A stretch of 64,000 nt of DNA, taken from the NCBI RefSeq assembly GCF_000204055.1, contig NW_006768801.1:493484-557483 (forward strand). The letters run 5' to 3'. The position numbers and the translations under genes are program-made. The notes below the pieces were generated by a model that was not told the origin of the DNA, did no database searches, and saw only the letters and a program-made list of their open reading frames with translations. The stretch's first letter is position 1. Every line of letters begins with the position of its first letter. Source of the DNA: Melampsora larici-populina 98AG31. Its lineage: Eukaryota; Basidiomycota; Pucciniomycetes; Pucciniales; Melampsoraceae. Shown here one piece after another: positions 21,130 through 32,641 of this stretch.

Positions 21130-22674
21130 TCATTCAAGAGTCTTAACATATTCTTTAGCAGCTTTACGTAAAGTTCTAGCCAAATCTTCAGCAGCTCGAT
21201 CCACATTAAGTAAATGTCGTTGAGTGACTTGTTCAGGTAAACAAGCTTGAAATTCTGAAATCATACCTTCTACTATGTTTCGATTAGGTTGATAATTAGG
21301 TAAATTGATACCTTTCACTATAGGAAATTTCCTTCCATCTATCAATGAACATTGTGAGTATAAATAATTGATTGTATTTGAAAATGTGTTAGGGGTGGCT
21401 TGTTGGAAAATAAAGATTGATGAATTATCTGGTGTATCTGAATCTTGATTGCTATTAGTCGCTTTTCCCTTCTTGGCAGCTTGGTTTTCTGAATTGGTCA
21501 AGGCTTTTACCTTTCGAGCACCTGTAAAGAAAAAGAAAGACATTAGGATGTGCAACGAAGTTAGAAGTGTTGAGGTTGAGTAGGCTCAATTAAACATCAT
21601 GGTCAAATGATCTAGTCTGATTCTTACCATTAGTTTGCAAGCTGAAATAGGCAATATTAACTTCAAACGCAAAGATTGGTATGATTAAGAAAAAATCGCT
21701 GTATGCAAGAGTCAAGAGTAAGTATTTCAGTCATGATCAATCGTAACGCGAGTTGAGCTTACATGGCTGCGGTAACAGGAAGTAGACATCCCGAGCTGAA
21801 ACACATTAAACGGAGGTTTTGTAAGCTTCAAATGATAGAATTGTAGGAAAAGGCCGAAGAAAGGAATTTGACCAACATGATAGATTGTTTAAATGCTTGT
21901 TTCTTAGCACTTTGTAACATCTTGGTGAAACTTTCCTTCATTTCGAATTCAGTTAATCGAGGAACGTTGATGGTTGGAGAAACGTCTTTGTTGGCGGGGT
22001 ATATGATCTGGACCTATTTCCAAAGGCAAAGGTATGGATTAGTATTTGATTAGAGAAACGTGGAGAAAGAATCACATCACATGAAATTGGGACTCAACTG
22101 TTCCAAGTTTTTGCTTGGGCGGTAATCTACCCAAAGTCTCAATCGTACTATTAGGCATATATTTGATTACACTAGAAGCAGTCTAGAAAACCGAAAACCA
22201 AAAAAATGAGCTTTTCTACATAAGATTGATTTTGTAGAGTGTCAAGATCAAAAAAGAAACTCAACCCTGGCAGCTGCACCTTTGAACTTTTTCCACGTTC
22301 CTGCATCTTTATGTTCACCTCTCTTGATTTCTTCACCCTCTCTAACCTCTTGTTGCCAAATCCTTTCAGCTTTCTTGATAAGTTTCTCTTTACCGGGTTT
22401 TCCAGTTCGTGGATCTACTGGAGGCTTCTCATAAACTGATCGAGGGAATGTACTATATGAATTCAGAAATAATTATCAGGATCAAATTCAAATGGTTCAA
22501 TTGAATATGAGAGACGACTTACTAGAGTAAGAAAGGTGGACTTGATTCAGTGGTTTTGTGATGATTCGCAGGCGTCGGAAATGGTATAGCAAATAGTAAG
22601 CTAGGGATTTGATGATCGTTCTCATCGTAGGCTTGGGTTTGAGTGGGTTGATTAGTTTTCACTGGGGTAGTCAT
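21130..22674 (-). CDS. Probable mitochondrial K+/H+ exchange-related protein (Mit_KHE1-like)
   Basis: About seven exons from ATG 22672-22674: 22674-22523, 22452-22266, 22182-22099, 22013 to about 21860, 21795-21763, 21698-21628 and 21521-21130. The N-terminus has LLFAIPFPTP and a charged stretch (GKPGKEKLIKKAERIWQQ). Then come LPPKQKLGTVQIIYP, a helical segment (EMKESFTKMLQSAKK) and a hydrophobic region LLPVTAAIDFFLIIPIFAFE. The tail has RNIVEGMISEF and DRAAEDLARTLRKA. This order (LPP...V-x-YP, then a proline-marked membrane segment) fits the fungal Mit_KHE1 family, which includes yeast YDL183C. These inner-membrane proteins are implicated in K+/H+ exchange. The end of exon 4 could not be placed in phase, so one junction is uncertain. 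The family call is from pattern memory. Confidence 0.5.
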
Positions 22675-23998
22675 TGATGGTAGTTAGCTTTGAGAATGAT
22701 GGTTTGATGGTTTGGTGATTTGAGATGAATGTATGTACGTTTTATATTTCCAAGATTTGTTGAATTGGCTGCAGCTGTGGCAAATTAATCAGCTTTAGCA
22801 GCTTTATGTAAGCATGCAAACCCCGGCCTGCGGAAGGCTGTAGCCTGTGGTGTGAATAAATCGCTTGAACCAGTCAAGCTGTTCAAAACTTTTCATCAGG
22901 TCTTGTGACCAACACCCCGAGAGGATTGAAAGGGAGGTGAAGATACGAGCCGGCCGTGATCAAGAGCCCGAGCCTCCCCTTGACAAGAGGATACATATAT
23001 CCGCAACGGGCTTCAATCTCACAAAAAGAAATGTGCTTATTCAGCTTATTCATCACGGCAATGGGGCAATTTTCAAGCAGGTGAACTACAGCTGTTTCCA
23101 AAATAAATGTTGCTCCTGTCGTTTTCAATTAGCTTGCTCATATCCGCGGTCAATCGATATTTTGCCCGTCTAGGTCATTTATCCCGATTGGGATCAGAAA
23201 TGGACCCCATGCAGGCTCAAGGCCGCTGATCAAGCGTCGGCATCAAGGGTTGAAGCTGGCTTCAGGCAAGCAACGCAATACAACCTCCGGCCATGTCATC
23301 AGCGATTTCCGCGCTTTTCCTACCTGATTGAAAACCAAGGATATGAAGAATAAAAATTCGAAAATGACAGCAGGAACATTTATTTTCAAAACAGCTGTAA
23401 GCGGTTGGCCGATATGCTCTTGCAACATATCCCGCTTGTGTCTTGGTGAGGTGTTACGTTGTGGAACTGACCCATGATTTCATGTATGGGCGCAACCACG
23501 CAGATCCCCTTATCAACAAATGAAACAAAATATTTTCAAAATTCAAGATCGGTTGAAATCTTTGTACACAAATAAAATATGCGCACAGCTTGTGATCTGC
23601 AACCTTGCAGATCGAAAGATCATGATATTGATCTTCAAACAGATCACAAACATCACACGTTTTGGATTTTGATAGATCTTGTGGAAAGGAATTCACTCCT
23701 GAAGAGCCCACATATTTCAAGGCACCTTCACTGTCATTGCAAACTCTGACACATGTATCCACTTTGTATCAATAGATTCTATCAATTTCATTTCTCATCT
23801 TTCTCAATCAAAATTAATCAATACATCCATACAAAGGGGTATGTGTACAAACACAAAGGGGTGAAGCAGATCACTATAAATCAACCAGATTTTATGAAAA
23901 CAATTGATATGGTTCATTTTTGGTTCTTGATTAGCAGATACCAATCTGACCAACATCATCACCCAAGAAGAGACTAGCCCAAGATGAAGAACAGACTT
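22675..23998. other. Intergenic region with a degraded foldback element and a Cys-rich relic
   Basis: About 1.3 kb. It contains the inverted repeat at 23082-23405 and a short Cys-rich reading frame near 23600-23760 (both described separately). GC-richer than the flanking genes. No complete gene supported. Confidence 0.4.
23082..23405. repeat. Imperfect foldback repeat
   Basis: About 23082-23160 (ACAGCTGTTTCCAAAATAAA...) and about 23325-23405 are imperfect inverted copies of roughly 80 bp around a 165-bp GC-richer loop. Probably a decayed MITE. No TSD could be assigned. Confidence 0.5.
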
Positions 23999-25667
23999 TT
24001 ATCTTGACCTAGCTGTTAGACCTGGTAACCTGCTAAAACTAGCACGTGAGAGATTGATATTGAGATGGATGGCAGCCGGGACTAAGTTCACGTTTCCATA
24101 ATGAGCATCATGATTTCATGAAAGAGAAGAGTGTGAGTATCACGTAGATTGCATTTTTAGAAAGTCGATCTACAAGATTGCTCACCAACTTGAGGGTCAA
24201 CCGCAACCACCAGGATTGCAGTGGTATCAGTGAGTTTGTCCAGGACAGCAGTATACATTGGATGTGTAATTTCCATCGACTTGAATGGAGACCTTATCCT
24301 CCTGTGTTGTCCGTGGGGCAGGTTGCAACAAACAAACAATGATCAGTATGAATGAACATGGCAGGAAACCTTGCTTTTGAAGACTGACGCAGAAGTTGAT
24401 TTGAAAGCTTTCACGATTGCTGAAGCTCTTTCAAACCGACGCTCATCTACTGCTCCAATCTGATCAGTCATTGATGCATCGGTCCATCGAGCAACAACCA
24501 ATGAAGTAGCTACTTCGAATACAATCACTTCACAAGCGCAACACAACCGACCAAAGGTTTCCAAAGGTTTGTTTAATGAACTAATTTCAGGAATAAGTGT
24601 CTGGACAATTGTTGACCAAGCCTAAAACGAAATGATAAGGAGAAAAATGATTGTTAACAAGCTTGAACGCAAGCAAAAAGCGAGAAAAAGCAATCACAGT
24701 AGAGAACTGACTTTATAGATTGTTTCATCCCAGATTGATGTACTAAAGATTTGAACCATTTGATCAGAGATTCTACCTTTTGAATAATCTTCAATCTTTC
24801 TTCGAACTTCATTAGAACGTTGTTCAAAGACTGCAGCTCGATTAGATTCAGGAACAAGATCCATCTTATGAATCAAAACGTGTAATTTAAAATCACCCAT
24901 ACTAGAAAAAAAGAAATCGTGATTAGAATTGATCAAAAAAAGAATCTAGGAAAGGTTTAAGTACTCTTGATCTAAGACTTCTAGCACAGCTGAGATCACT
25001 CTTGAAAACCAAATCATATCCACCCTTGAAAACTCTGGACTTTCTACATCGAAGACGTATAAAAGACATCCTACGTGTGTGAATACTGATCTTCGATTGA
25101 CAGCTGGTAACGAAAGAAACCCTGACATATATGCTGTGGAAGATCGAAAGAAAGTTGATTAGAATCTGGGACAGAGGGCAGAGGTCAGGCTCAGATAAGA
25201 CTCAACAATCTTGACCACCGCAATCGACTAATCGGAGTCCGAAATGTCCTAAGAACTTGATCGAAGTGGTTTCCAGCTCACTATACAGATTCTCAAAATC
25301 TAATCAGTCTAATTTTTTCCTTGATTGTTATCTTTCACTAGATAAACAAACTACCACCTACATCGTAGCTCCAAGTTTCCTAGTATCAGCCGCTGCCATA
25401 TTAGCAAAAATGATATTACGCATTGATGATTTTCCCGATCCTATGATTTCTCTGGATCATCAGTCGTTGTCTATCTGCTTGACGTGATCAATCATCCTAC
25501 CTGATTTCCCCATAAGTAAGACCTAAGGAACAGAAAAGGGGGAAACGAAAAACAAACTGAATGTGAACAAGGAAAGGATTTGATGAGCGTTGATTGGTTG
25601 GGATAGAATTAGATTGATTGGAATTTTGGCTTACTTTTTTAGATGAATCTGGTTGAAGGTGTGACAT
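23999..25667 (-). CDS. GTR1: Rag-type small GTPase (RagA/B, Gtr1 ortholog)
   Basis: Nine exons (25667-25635, 25522-25501, 25440-25362, 25280-25207, 25133-24965, 24901-24712, 24621-24370, 24279-24186, 24081-23999) sum to 996 nt, 331 residues, close to yeast Gtr1 (310). The G1/P-loop MGKSGSGKSSM is split by an intron. The switch region LGATIELETT is followed by FLGHFGLRLVDCGGQD (G3). YVFDVESPEF and VLIHKMDLV (G4) are Rag hallmarks, and FSTSIWDETIYKAWS marks the start of the C-terminal roadblock-like dimerisation domain. It would pair with a RagC/Gtr2 partner at the vacuole and relay amino-acid sufficiency to TORC1. Odd points: RagA proteins usually read TIDVEHSH where this reads TIELETTS, and the GQD-downstream helix is divergent. 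No stop or frameshift. Confidence 0.88.
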
Positions 25668-25949
25668 GGTGAAGTTGTACGAAGTTGAGGTGCCGATTCT
25701 TCGTCTCTGTTGTTGCAATCGTCGTATGATGATTGTGAGTCGTGACTTCAATGAAGTGAGATTGTATCCGGCGTTCTCGGGCTGAGCTCCGAGGAAACTT
25801 CGGGTACTGGCCTGCCGCAGCCGGGCCCACTCTATTGGGAGTCCCCCGCCCCCGACACTGCCCACAGCTTGATTGAGCCCGGGGTCCGTGAGCTTTGCCC
25901 GCCCCCAAGCCGGTCTGGTAGATCATCTAAATAAGTAAATCTCATATGA
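25668..25949. promoter_or_regulatory. Upstream region of the Rag GTPase gene
   Basis: About 280 bp with an unusually GC-rich patch (about 25775-25915) just upstream of the gene, then AT-rich DNA and a MITE. A promoter is expected here. The GC patch could also be a remnant of a GC-rich repeat. Confidence 0.4.
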
Positions 25950-25951
25950 TA

Positions 25952-26235
25952 CAGCCCCTTGCAGAATTGATGACTTTGGAAAAAGAGGAAACACTTGAGT
26001 TTTCAAAAAAAACCCGCGAGTTTTTTTCAAAAACTCATCAAGTTTTTCAAAAACTGAGCGAGCTCTTTCTTTTTTAGAATTACTGGGCCAGGTTTCCAAA
26101 AAAAACTCACTGACTTTTTGAAAAACCCAGCAGCTTGTTGACAAAACTCAGTCACTTTCCAAAAAAACTCGAGGTTTTTTATTTGAAAACTCTAGGTTTT
26201 TTTTTCTTCAAAGTCATCAATTATGCAAAGGGCTG
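25952..26235. mobile_element. MITE with TA TSD, copy 1 (Tc1/mariner-type)
   Basis: A 284-bp insert starting CAGCCCCTTGCAGAATTGAT and ending in the inverse CAATTATGCAAAGGGCTG, flanked by TA on both sides (25950-25951 and 26236-26237). The interior consists of degenerate AAAACTCATCAAGTTTTT units that can fold on themselves. A second copy is at 63549-63892. Confidence 0.9.
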
Positions 26236-27179
26236 TACATGATGTATCATTTGTCATTTTGACAAAATTGTCCCAAACATTGACTAAATATACCTCCATA
26301 GCTACTCAGGGGATACTCTTGAAGCCATTTGTCAGCAACAAAAAGAGTGTTACAGGAAGTTTAGTTGATGAAATCACACCAAAACTTTGAGTCAGTGTAT
26401 GTAGTCAATCTCCAGTACTACTATAGTGTGTGGAGGCAACTTGTTGGCAATTTGAAATCAAGGCCCAAAAAAATTGCTAGACCACAAAATTTCTTGTCTC
26501 AGCCAGCCAATCAAAGTTCTGGAATGCTCTCATCGAGAGCATCCCATGCATATCTTTTTTGCTGTTTTTTTCAAAACAATAAATACATAGCAAGATGGCA
26601 ACTTTCTTATTTTTTTTCACGTTTTGGGATACTCTCATCAAGAGCATTTCTTGCATATCTTTTTAGAGAAAAACAATGATTTTTCTGGTTTTCCTAAGGA
26701 TTGGTCTTGATCACCGACTTGACTTCTATCTATGTGTGTTTGCAACCGATTAGGTTGCAGAGAAGTATTACAACATGAGGACCAAGAGCTGCTTGATTTG
26801 GGACAGTAAAAGAAACTTGAGTTGATTGGGCAGCAAACAATTAAAAAAGGTTGTGATGAAAACATTAGACTTCCATCTGATCAAAGGGGTTTCAAATTTG
26901 ACTCAGCAGGGCCAAACGGGCAATTTGTATTTACTCAATTTCAAATTGACAACAACTTGGCTCCACGCACTACATTCCATTATATGTTGGACCTCAAGAA
27001 AAAATAAAAACAGTCACAACTTGTGTTTTGAACTGGATTTAACACAGCAAACACTGTATTTTTTTGTTTTCAGTGGTGAAATTCAAGGTTTAATCTTCTT
27101 TAAGGTACCAAAAAACTTTCTTATTGTTTCTCAATGTCCAACATATAATGGAATAGCTGTATGCTTTTGTCAAGCTCAA

Positions 27180-27330
27180 AAAATTTACAGCATGTATTAC
27201 ATATGATTCAGTTATCCGCATGAGCAGATAACTGAGCAGAGCGGTATGTAGATGATAGCCACTCATTCACTTAGCCTGATGCACATGTGTAGTATGGGTG
27301 TACTTATGGCTCAGGTGGGGATTGATAGAT
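27180..27330 (+). repeat. Relic related to the CACTA-type MITE at 47804-48186
   Basis: Shares ACAGCATGTATTACA, ATGAGCAGATAACTGAGC, GTATGTAG.TGATAGC and TATGGCTCAG in the same order and spacing as about 47960-48090. Termini were not found, so this is a partial or decayed copy. Confidence 0.6.
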
Positions 27331-29813
27331 CTTTTTATGAATAATTGCAATCTTTATCATTTTCCCATTCCCACTTGGGGATAATGTATAATGTTTGGTG
27401 TTTCAGCAGAAGGTTTGTTTTGAGCTGGAGAAATACATATTAAGAAACTCACAGCCTGTTTTTGGTTGGTGTACAGATGCTGAGCCGTGGTTTGTTGAAC
27501 AGGGGGTTTTGTTGTACAGTGCATCATGAGTTGAATGTGGTGTCCACCCACTCCACTTTTGGTTGGTGTACCCTGGAATCCCTGCAGAAGGTCAGTTCTT
27601 CTTTGTAGTGTCAAACATATTTCTGAACATGGTTGGAAGTGTCTGCACTTGTACATTGTCACATCCAGTGGCTACATGCCAGAAGATGTGCAGGAGGCAT
27701 GATCTCAGTGTATGTTACATACATTGTGGGCTAATCTAGGGCTGGAACCAGTGAAAAAGGTTTCAGCTTTCAGGCAAGTCTGGCTTGCAGCGCGTCATGG
27801 CGCTGCGTCCGGCGCAGCCGCATAACCACGTGGATAGTTAAAATCACATGAGCTATGGTTGGTAGTGCCAAGAAGTGTCAAAGGTTGGACCAGCGGGTAT
27901 TACTCTTCCAACTTGAGGCTGAGCAAGAAAACTCACTGAATTTGTGAGCCAAAGATACTGTTGGACTCCTGGCATTGATGGCAATCCAGATATGCCATTG
28001 GAAATTCATTATTTGAACTTCTTGTTTTAGTTGGTTTCTACAACATAACTAAATCTTGTCTTGAAGTGTTGTGTTTGAGAAATATCCGGTCCGAGATTTG
28101 ACGCTTCTCGGCCCTAGCAACCATACACATTTTGCTAGCAATTGGGGCTGGATTGTGTTTGAGCTACGCTTCCCACTACCGGATCAAGAGCCCAAGTTAC
28201 TCTTCTATGTACTTCAATGTGAGGTCGGGGTAAGGAAATTAGAGCACAATATATCTCCAATTGTGATTGTCTTTCAAGTTTAAGGATGGTAAACTTAACA
28301 TTAAACCATGAAAAGATGCACTAACAATAATTGATCCACTAGCAATCTGCGGCCGGCGCCGCGGCTAGGTCATTTTTTTTGAATAGGCTTGAAGACTGAA
28401 CATTGGCCGCATTGCACTCAAGATACTTGTTCCTACCTGTTTCCTTTGTTATGTGGTTGAGCAAATGTAGTTCCTCTCATCCATGGTAGTGTACAGGTTT
28501 TTTAGTTAAATTATCCAGCTCCCACTTCTTTCCTTGTTCCATCTGCTTAGCTTGGTTGCCAATTATATTGCTCCTGCTTTTCCAAGGCCTGGTTTTGAGT
28601 TGTGGAAATGGTCACCCACCGCACCAAACACATGATGACATCTTTGAGTTTGAGACAATTTACTTCTGCGTTCTTGTGAGTCTGGTCATCTCTACAGTGT
28701 TTTGTTCACAAGGATATGAAAATATGGTGATAGAAGCTCCTCAGATAGTTGAGAGGAATTGCAAGTCAGTCTATTACTCTGGTGATGAACCTCAAGAAAT
28801 GCAGAATAAAACAAGGTTGAAAGTAGAATAATTATATACATGTTTTAATTGGAGTAGGTCTTAAGGGGCCTTGCACTGCATCATGTGATCATTGCAGCAT
28901 CGTGAAGGAATTTCTTAGCATTTGATTTCTAACCTGAAATCTCACTTGAGCCTTACAAAGTTGCATCTAAGGCTGGGACCATCATTCTACCCTGCAATAT
29001 AAACCAAGATGATGTGCCTCAAGGTATATCAAAGCAGTCTCCCAAACCAATTGGTCTGAGTAACATCTAGTTGCCAGGCCAATTTTTCTTCATGAATCAC
29101 TTGCCCAAAACCAACATGTGATGAACCTCTGTAGATGGTACCCACTCATCTGATGGAAAGAGTTTGGCTTACAGCTCAATATTGAGTTTGAAATTGAATG
29201 CTACCTGAAGTTGCCTTTGGCCTGAATGTATGTATTATTCCCAGGCATGGTTACAGATAATCCCTTGGAATGACTTCTACTTGTTCAACTTGAGGTGCTA
29301 CATGAGATTTGCCTCAAGAACCAAATTCAAATAACCTTTGAATTCTGAGATCTGAAAAAATTGTGGAGGCAATGGAAAAGTGTAGCTTGTTGAATAAGCA
29401 TTGGTTCAGATGAACTTGGACTTGCACTCCCGTAAAGTTGCAAGATTGGAAATATCAAACTCAAACTCAAACTCATTCTCATTAAATTCTTTTTAGAAAG
29501 AAGCATATCACGTTATATCATATTAAGAGCACACACTATGGTGAGGGTGATTTATGGTAGCTTTTGTGTTTCTGAGCGCCAAATTTGATCATGCATGTAA
29601 GAACTAAATTGGTAAATACATAAAATCATAAATCACTGTGAATCAACCAGGTCCACAGTGGTATGATTTTCAAACAAAATAACTTATTTTCATAAATTTC
29701 ATCCAGCAAGATATCCATCAAATTCCTTCTGCAAGCTCCTTGAAAACACAAATCAACCGTCTTTTGAAGCAACGCTCACCGTTGCTGTTGCACGTTGTTG
29801 CGGTTTTTTTGGG

Positions 29814-29840
29814 GAGCTGCGCTGCTGTGCAGCGCAGCTC
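29814..29840. repeat. Perfect 12-bp stem, 3-nt loop hairpin
   Basis: GAGCTGCGCTGC, loop TGT, GCAGCGCAGCTC. It lies in a GC-rich island (29770-29960) rich in GTTGC motifs. A second GTTGC-rich hairpin cluster lies at 31690-31860. Confidence 0.7.
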
Positions 29841-30769
29841 TTGGGGTGTGAGACCCAGCCGAGCAACCAACCCTGTGAAATTTGGTTTTTTTGAACTGCT
29901 ACGCAGCTGCACCTGTAGCGCCGCAGACAGCAACTGTTGCGGGTGTTGCGGGGCCATGAAGCTCAAGCGGGTAGTCTCCAGGTAGTGGCATGCAAGGGGT
30001 GAATTCCCAGCCAGTATTCTGGGAGCCTGACGCCACAAGACCAATTGCAACCCACTTTTATACGCCTGGACAAACCAATTTGGACAGGACCTCCACGTAT
30101 CTGGACAATCATGATGCCTGTGGTTAGGAACTGGAGCACAGGCAATCATGCACCTATACCCGACCTCAGATCAAACTTGGAAGAAAACCAACTCTTAGTT
30201 TGTGTTGATTTTTTCCGTTCTTTATTCCTCCCTTTCATCTCCTCTATCCATCTTAATGATATAATCTCTTCATCCAATTTCCTTATTATCACAACCTGAC
30301 CAATATAATCCACTTTTGAATCTTTTTATTCCAAACCTTTTCATATCACTACCTCTCACCCACCATCCAATTGACTAATGTTGTTCCGATTCATACCCTT
30401 GCTGTACTTCTTGTGATGATATAGTATGAGTTTCTGAACATTCAGGTTCAGTTTGGATTTGTATCTCATCAGATTTTTGGAATAGACCAACTCCTTCTAA
30501 TGAGTTTGAGATTGATAAGATGTAGATGAGGATATTGGATGGGACTTGACTGGCTAAGATGGCAAAGGAACCATAGACTGATAAAAGCTTTCTGGTAAAC
30601 CTGAACTGCTTGAAGTTTGATTCTAATCAAATGCTTCAGTCAATAGATCTTGATCTAAAACCTAAGAGAAAAATGAAGAAAACCCCGTTAATAATATAAA
30701 GGATAAAAACTCAAGGGTAAGTAAAGTAACCTGTTGTGAGATTGATTCTGTTGGAATCAATCTAGAAGC

Positions 30770-31554
30770 TCAATCATGTCCATCATTGATCAAAATCATC
30801 AACTTTGGATTATTAAGGATCAAGTGAACCAGATTATCAAAAGTGAATGAACATTTTTGAATGGTAGATAAAGAGAACCGTTCTTCCATTCCGTCCTCAC
30901 TATTCCTAGCAGTGTGGTGGATCATGTTGTGAGTCACTACTCCACTTGCCATCTGCGATGGCAATCAGTGCTCGCATGTCTAGGGCGTCCGCCCAAGTGC
31001 ACGCTCCTTACTTTGTGTCAAGAGCATGCTGAATGGGGTAGTGAGGGGCCCCGGCCCGAGGTTGGTTCTTGTGAACCAAACCTGGTTTCTGTGAACCAAG
31101 TCGCCCTGGCTGGGGACCCCCATTGGGTTGGTGGGTGGGACGCTTTTTGCAGGGGGGGTGGGATGGAGCAAAAAGTGGATCACCTTCATGATAAAGATGT
31201 GTCGGTGTAAGATGAATGAGAACTTGCAGGTATAGCCTAAAGCGCTGGCTATTAGGGACTTGGTCTGGAGAGTGAAACAGTTTGCACGGTGTACCAAACC
31301 TTCTTTCACCCTCCACCTGTCACAGGCTGTGCAAGTCCTTCATGGACTTGCGAGCCACCTGTCATATGGTGGTTTGGTCTGAGATGATGACAATGATTGG
31401 TTATCAAAGAACAATCTAATTTACTCAAATCTTGAATTGAAGAATGATACAAAGTTAATTTTTTCAATGAACCAAATGATCTTAATAGATTCAAACTGAT
31501 TTGACATCTACTTAGTTCATTTGTCCTAATTTGAGTGTTTTGGTTTTTAATCAT
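30770..31554 (-). pseudogene. Leucine-rich-repeat relic (possible F-box/LRR remnant)
   Basis: Minus-strand pieces SLNLLRSFGSLKKLTLYHSS (about 31430-31500) and FTFDNLVHLILNNPKLMIL (about 30785-30860) have the LxxLxLxxS spacing of LRRs in F-box proteins. They lie in different frames, separated by GC-rich unrelated DNA (30960-31330). Too little remains to identify a family. Confidence 0.4.
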
Positions 31555-32641
31555 TTTGCATGGTGGAAAAATACTACATCTGCACAGTGTTATTGTTTCC
31601 TATGTTTTTTTTGCTAATTCTTAACTGTCCTTAAAACATGTCTATGCGCGCAATGTTATTCAACATTTTTTTCTCGATTACAAGTTTTTGAGTGTGTTGC
31701 GCAGCTGTTGTGCCTGTTGCACAGCGTAGAAAAGCAACGCTGAAGCGTGTAGCCTTGCTCTTTGGCACCAGAGAGTGCTATGCTACCAGACTTTGAGAAA
31801 GCAGTATCTTTCCATAACGCAACGCCTATGACGCTGTTGGGCGGCGTTGCATTGCTTACCCAGTGTTATTTGAAGTCTTTAAACAACAATGATGAGTAGC
31901 AGGACTATGACCAATTGGTCTTTGACTGCCTCTTCAATGAGCTCCCACCACCTCCACCACTTCCTCATACTTGTATAAGTTTGAGGAAGGTTTTGGAAGT
32001 TTACACTTTGAAGTTGAGGTGCTGAGGTTTGAAGTCTTGAATTGTGATGTTTTGCAGTCTGAGGTTTTGAAAACTGTAGTTGTTGACCAATTATCCTACA
32101 ATAAATCATGTTGTAGGCTGGCATAGATCTGAACATGCCGACTGCAAGACTTGACACAGTCGTAGGGACAGCAAGTGTAAAATAGGTCCATGATGGAGCT
32201 GTCTGAATTTTAGTGTTACAGTAACACTAAATTGCTTTGTTACGGCACCCATAGTGGGTGCTCTAAACCTTCATCCAAACCCCAAATCTATAATTATACC
32301 ATCACTTCTTTTTCTGAAAACTCAATCAAAAAAACCAAGCATACCTTTTTCAATAAAAACTATATGAATTCACATTCTCCTTTCCCTTTTTCAAAAAAGA
32401 TCAATGAAACATACAACAAAAAAAATCTATGTATCCTTAGACACTTTAAATACATATACTTTATATAATAATAAAATACTACTTTTTCCAACACATCATG
32501 AAACACTGATAAATTTTGCAAAACAAAAGCCAAGATAATTTTTTTCAAGTTTTTAATCAAAAAGTAATGAACAATATAAAGAAAAATAAATTCAAGAAAA
32601 ACCAAAGCTTAAAACCATGAACCCAATTTGTTTTTGTCTTT
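31555..32641. other. Spacer with palindromes
   Basis: Contains the GTTGC-rich hairpin-forming patch (31690-31860), the 23-bp palindrome at 32209-32231 and a GCACCCA/TGGGTGC hairpin at 32245-32261. No gene supported. Confidence 0.5.
32209..32231. repeat. 23-bp palindrome
   Basis: TTTAGTGTTAC, a single central A, then GTAACACTAAA: perfect 11-bp arms. Followed at 32245-32261 by a 7-bp-stem hairpin. Confidence 0.85.

Larger units (their letters stand above)
26238..30769. other. Gene-poor region with small hairpins and repeat relics
   Basis: About 4.5 kb with no gene I can support. Contents: a hairpin at 26521-26545 (GGAATGCTCTC pairing with GAGAGCATCCC) and a looser copy near 26625; a repeat at 27180-27330 matching the MITE at 47804-48186; and a perfect hairpin at 29814-29840. 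Short ORFs (e.g. 28556-28831 with a hydrophobic start) lack codon or splice support. Confidence 0.4.

Noticed and set aside
29718..30149. 143-aa minus-strand ORF in a GC-rich island
   Set aside because: Overlaps open frames on both strands, contains the perfect hairpin at 29814-29840, and has no domain or splice signal; the length reflects GC content.
30914..31316. ORFs on both strands in the 31-kb GC-rich patch
   Set aside because: Mutually overlapping, Pro/Gly-rich, no motifs; the patch separates two LRR fragments and is probably inserted non-coding DNA.
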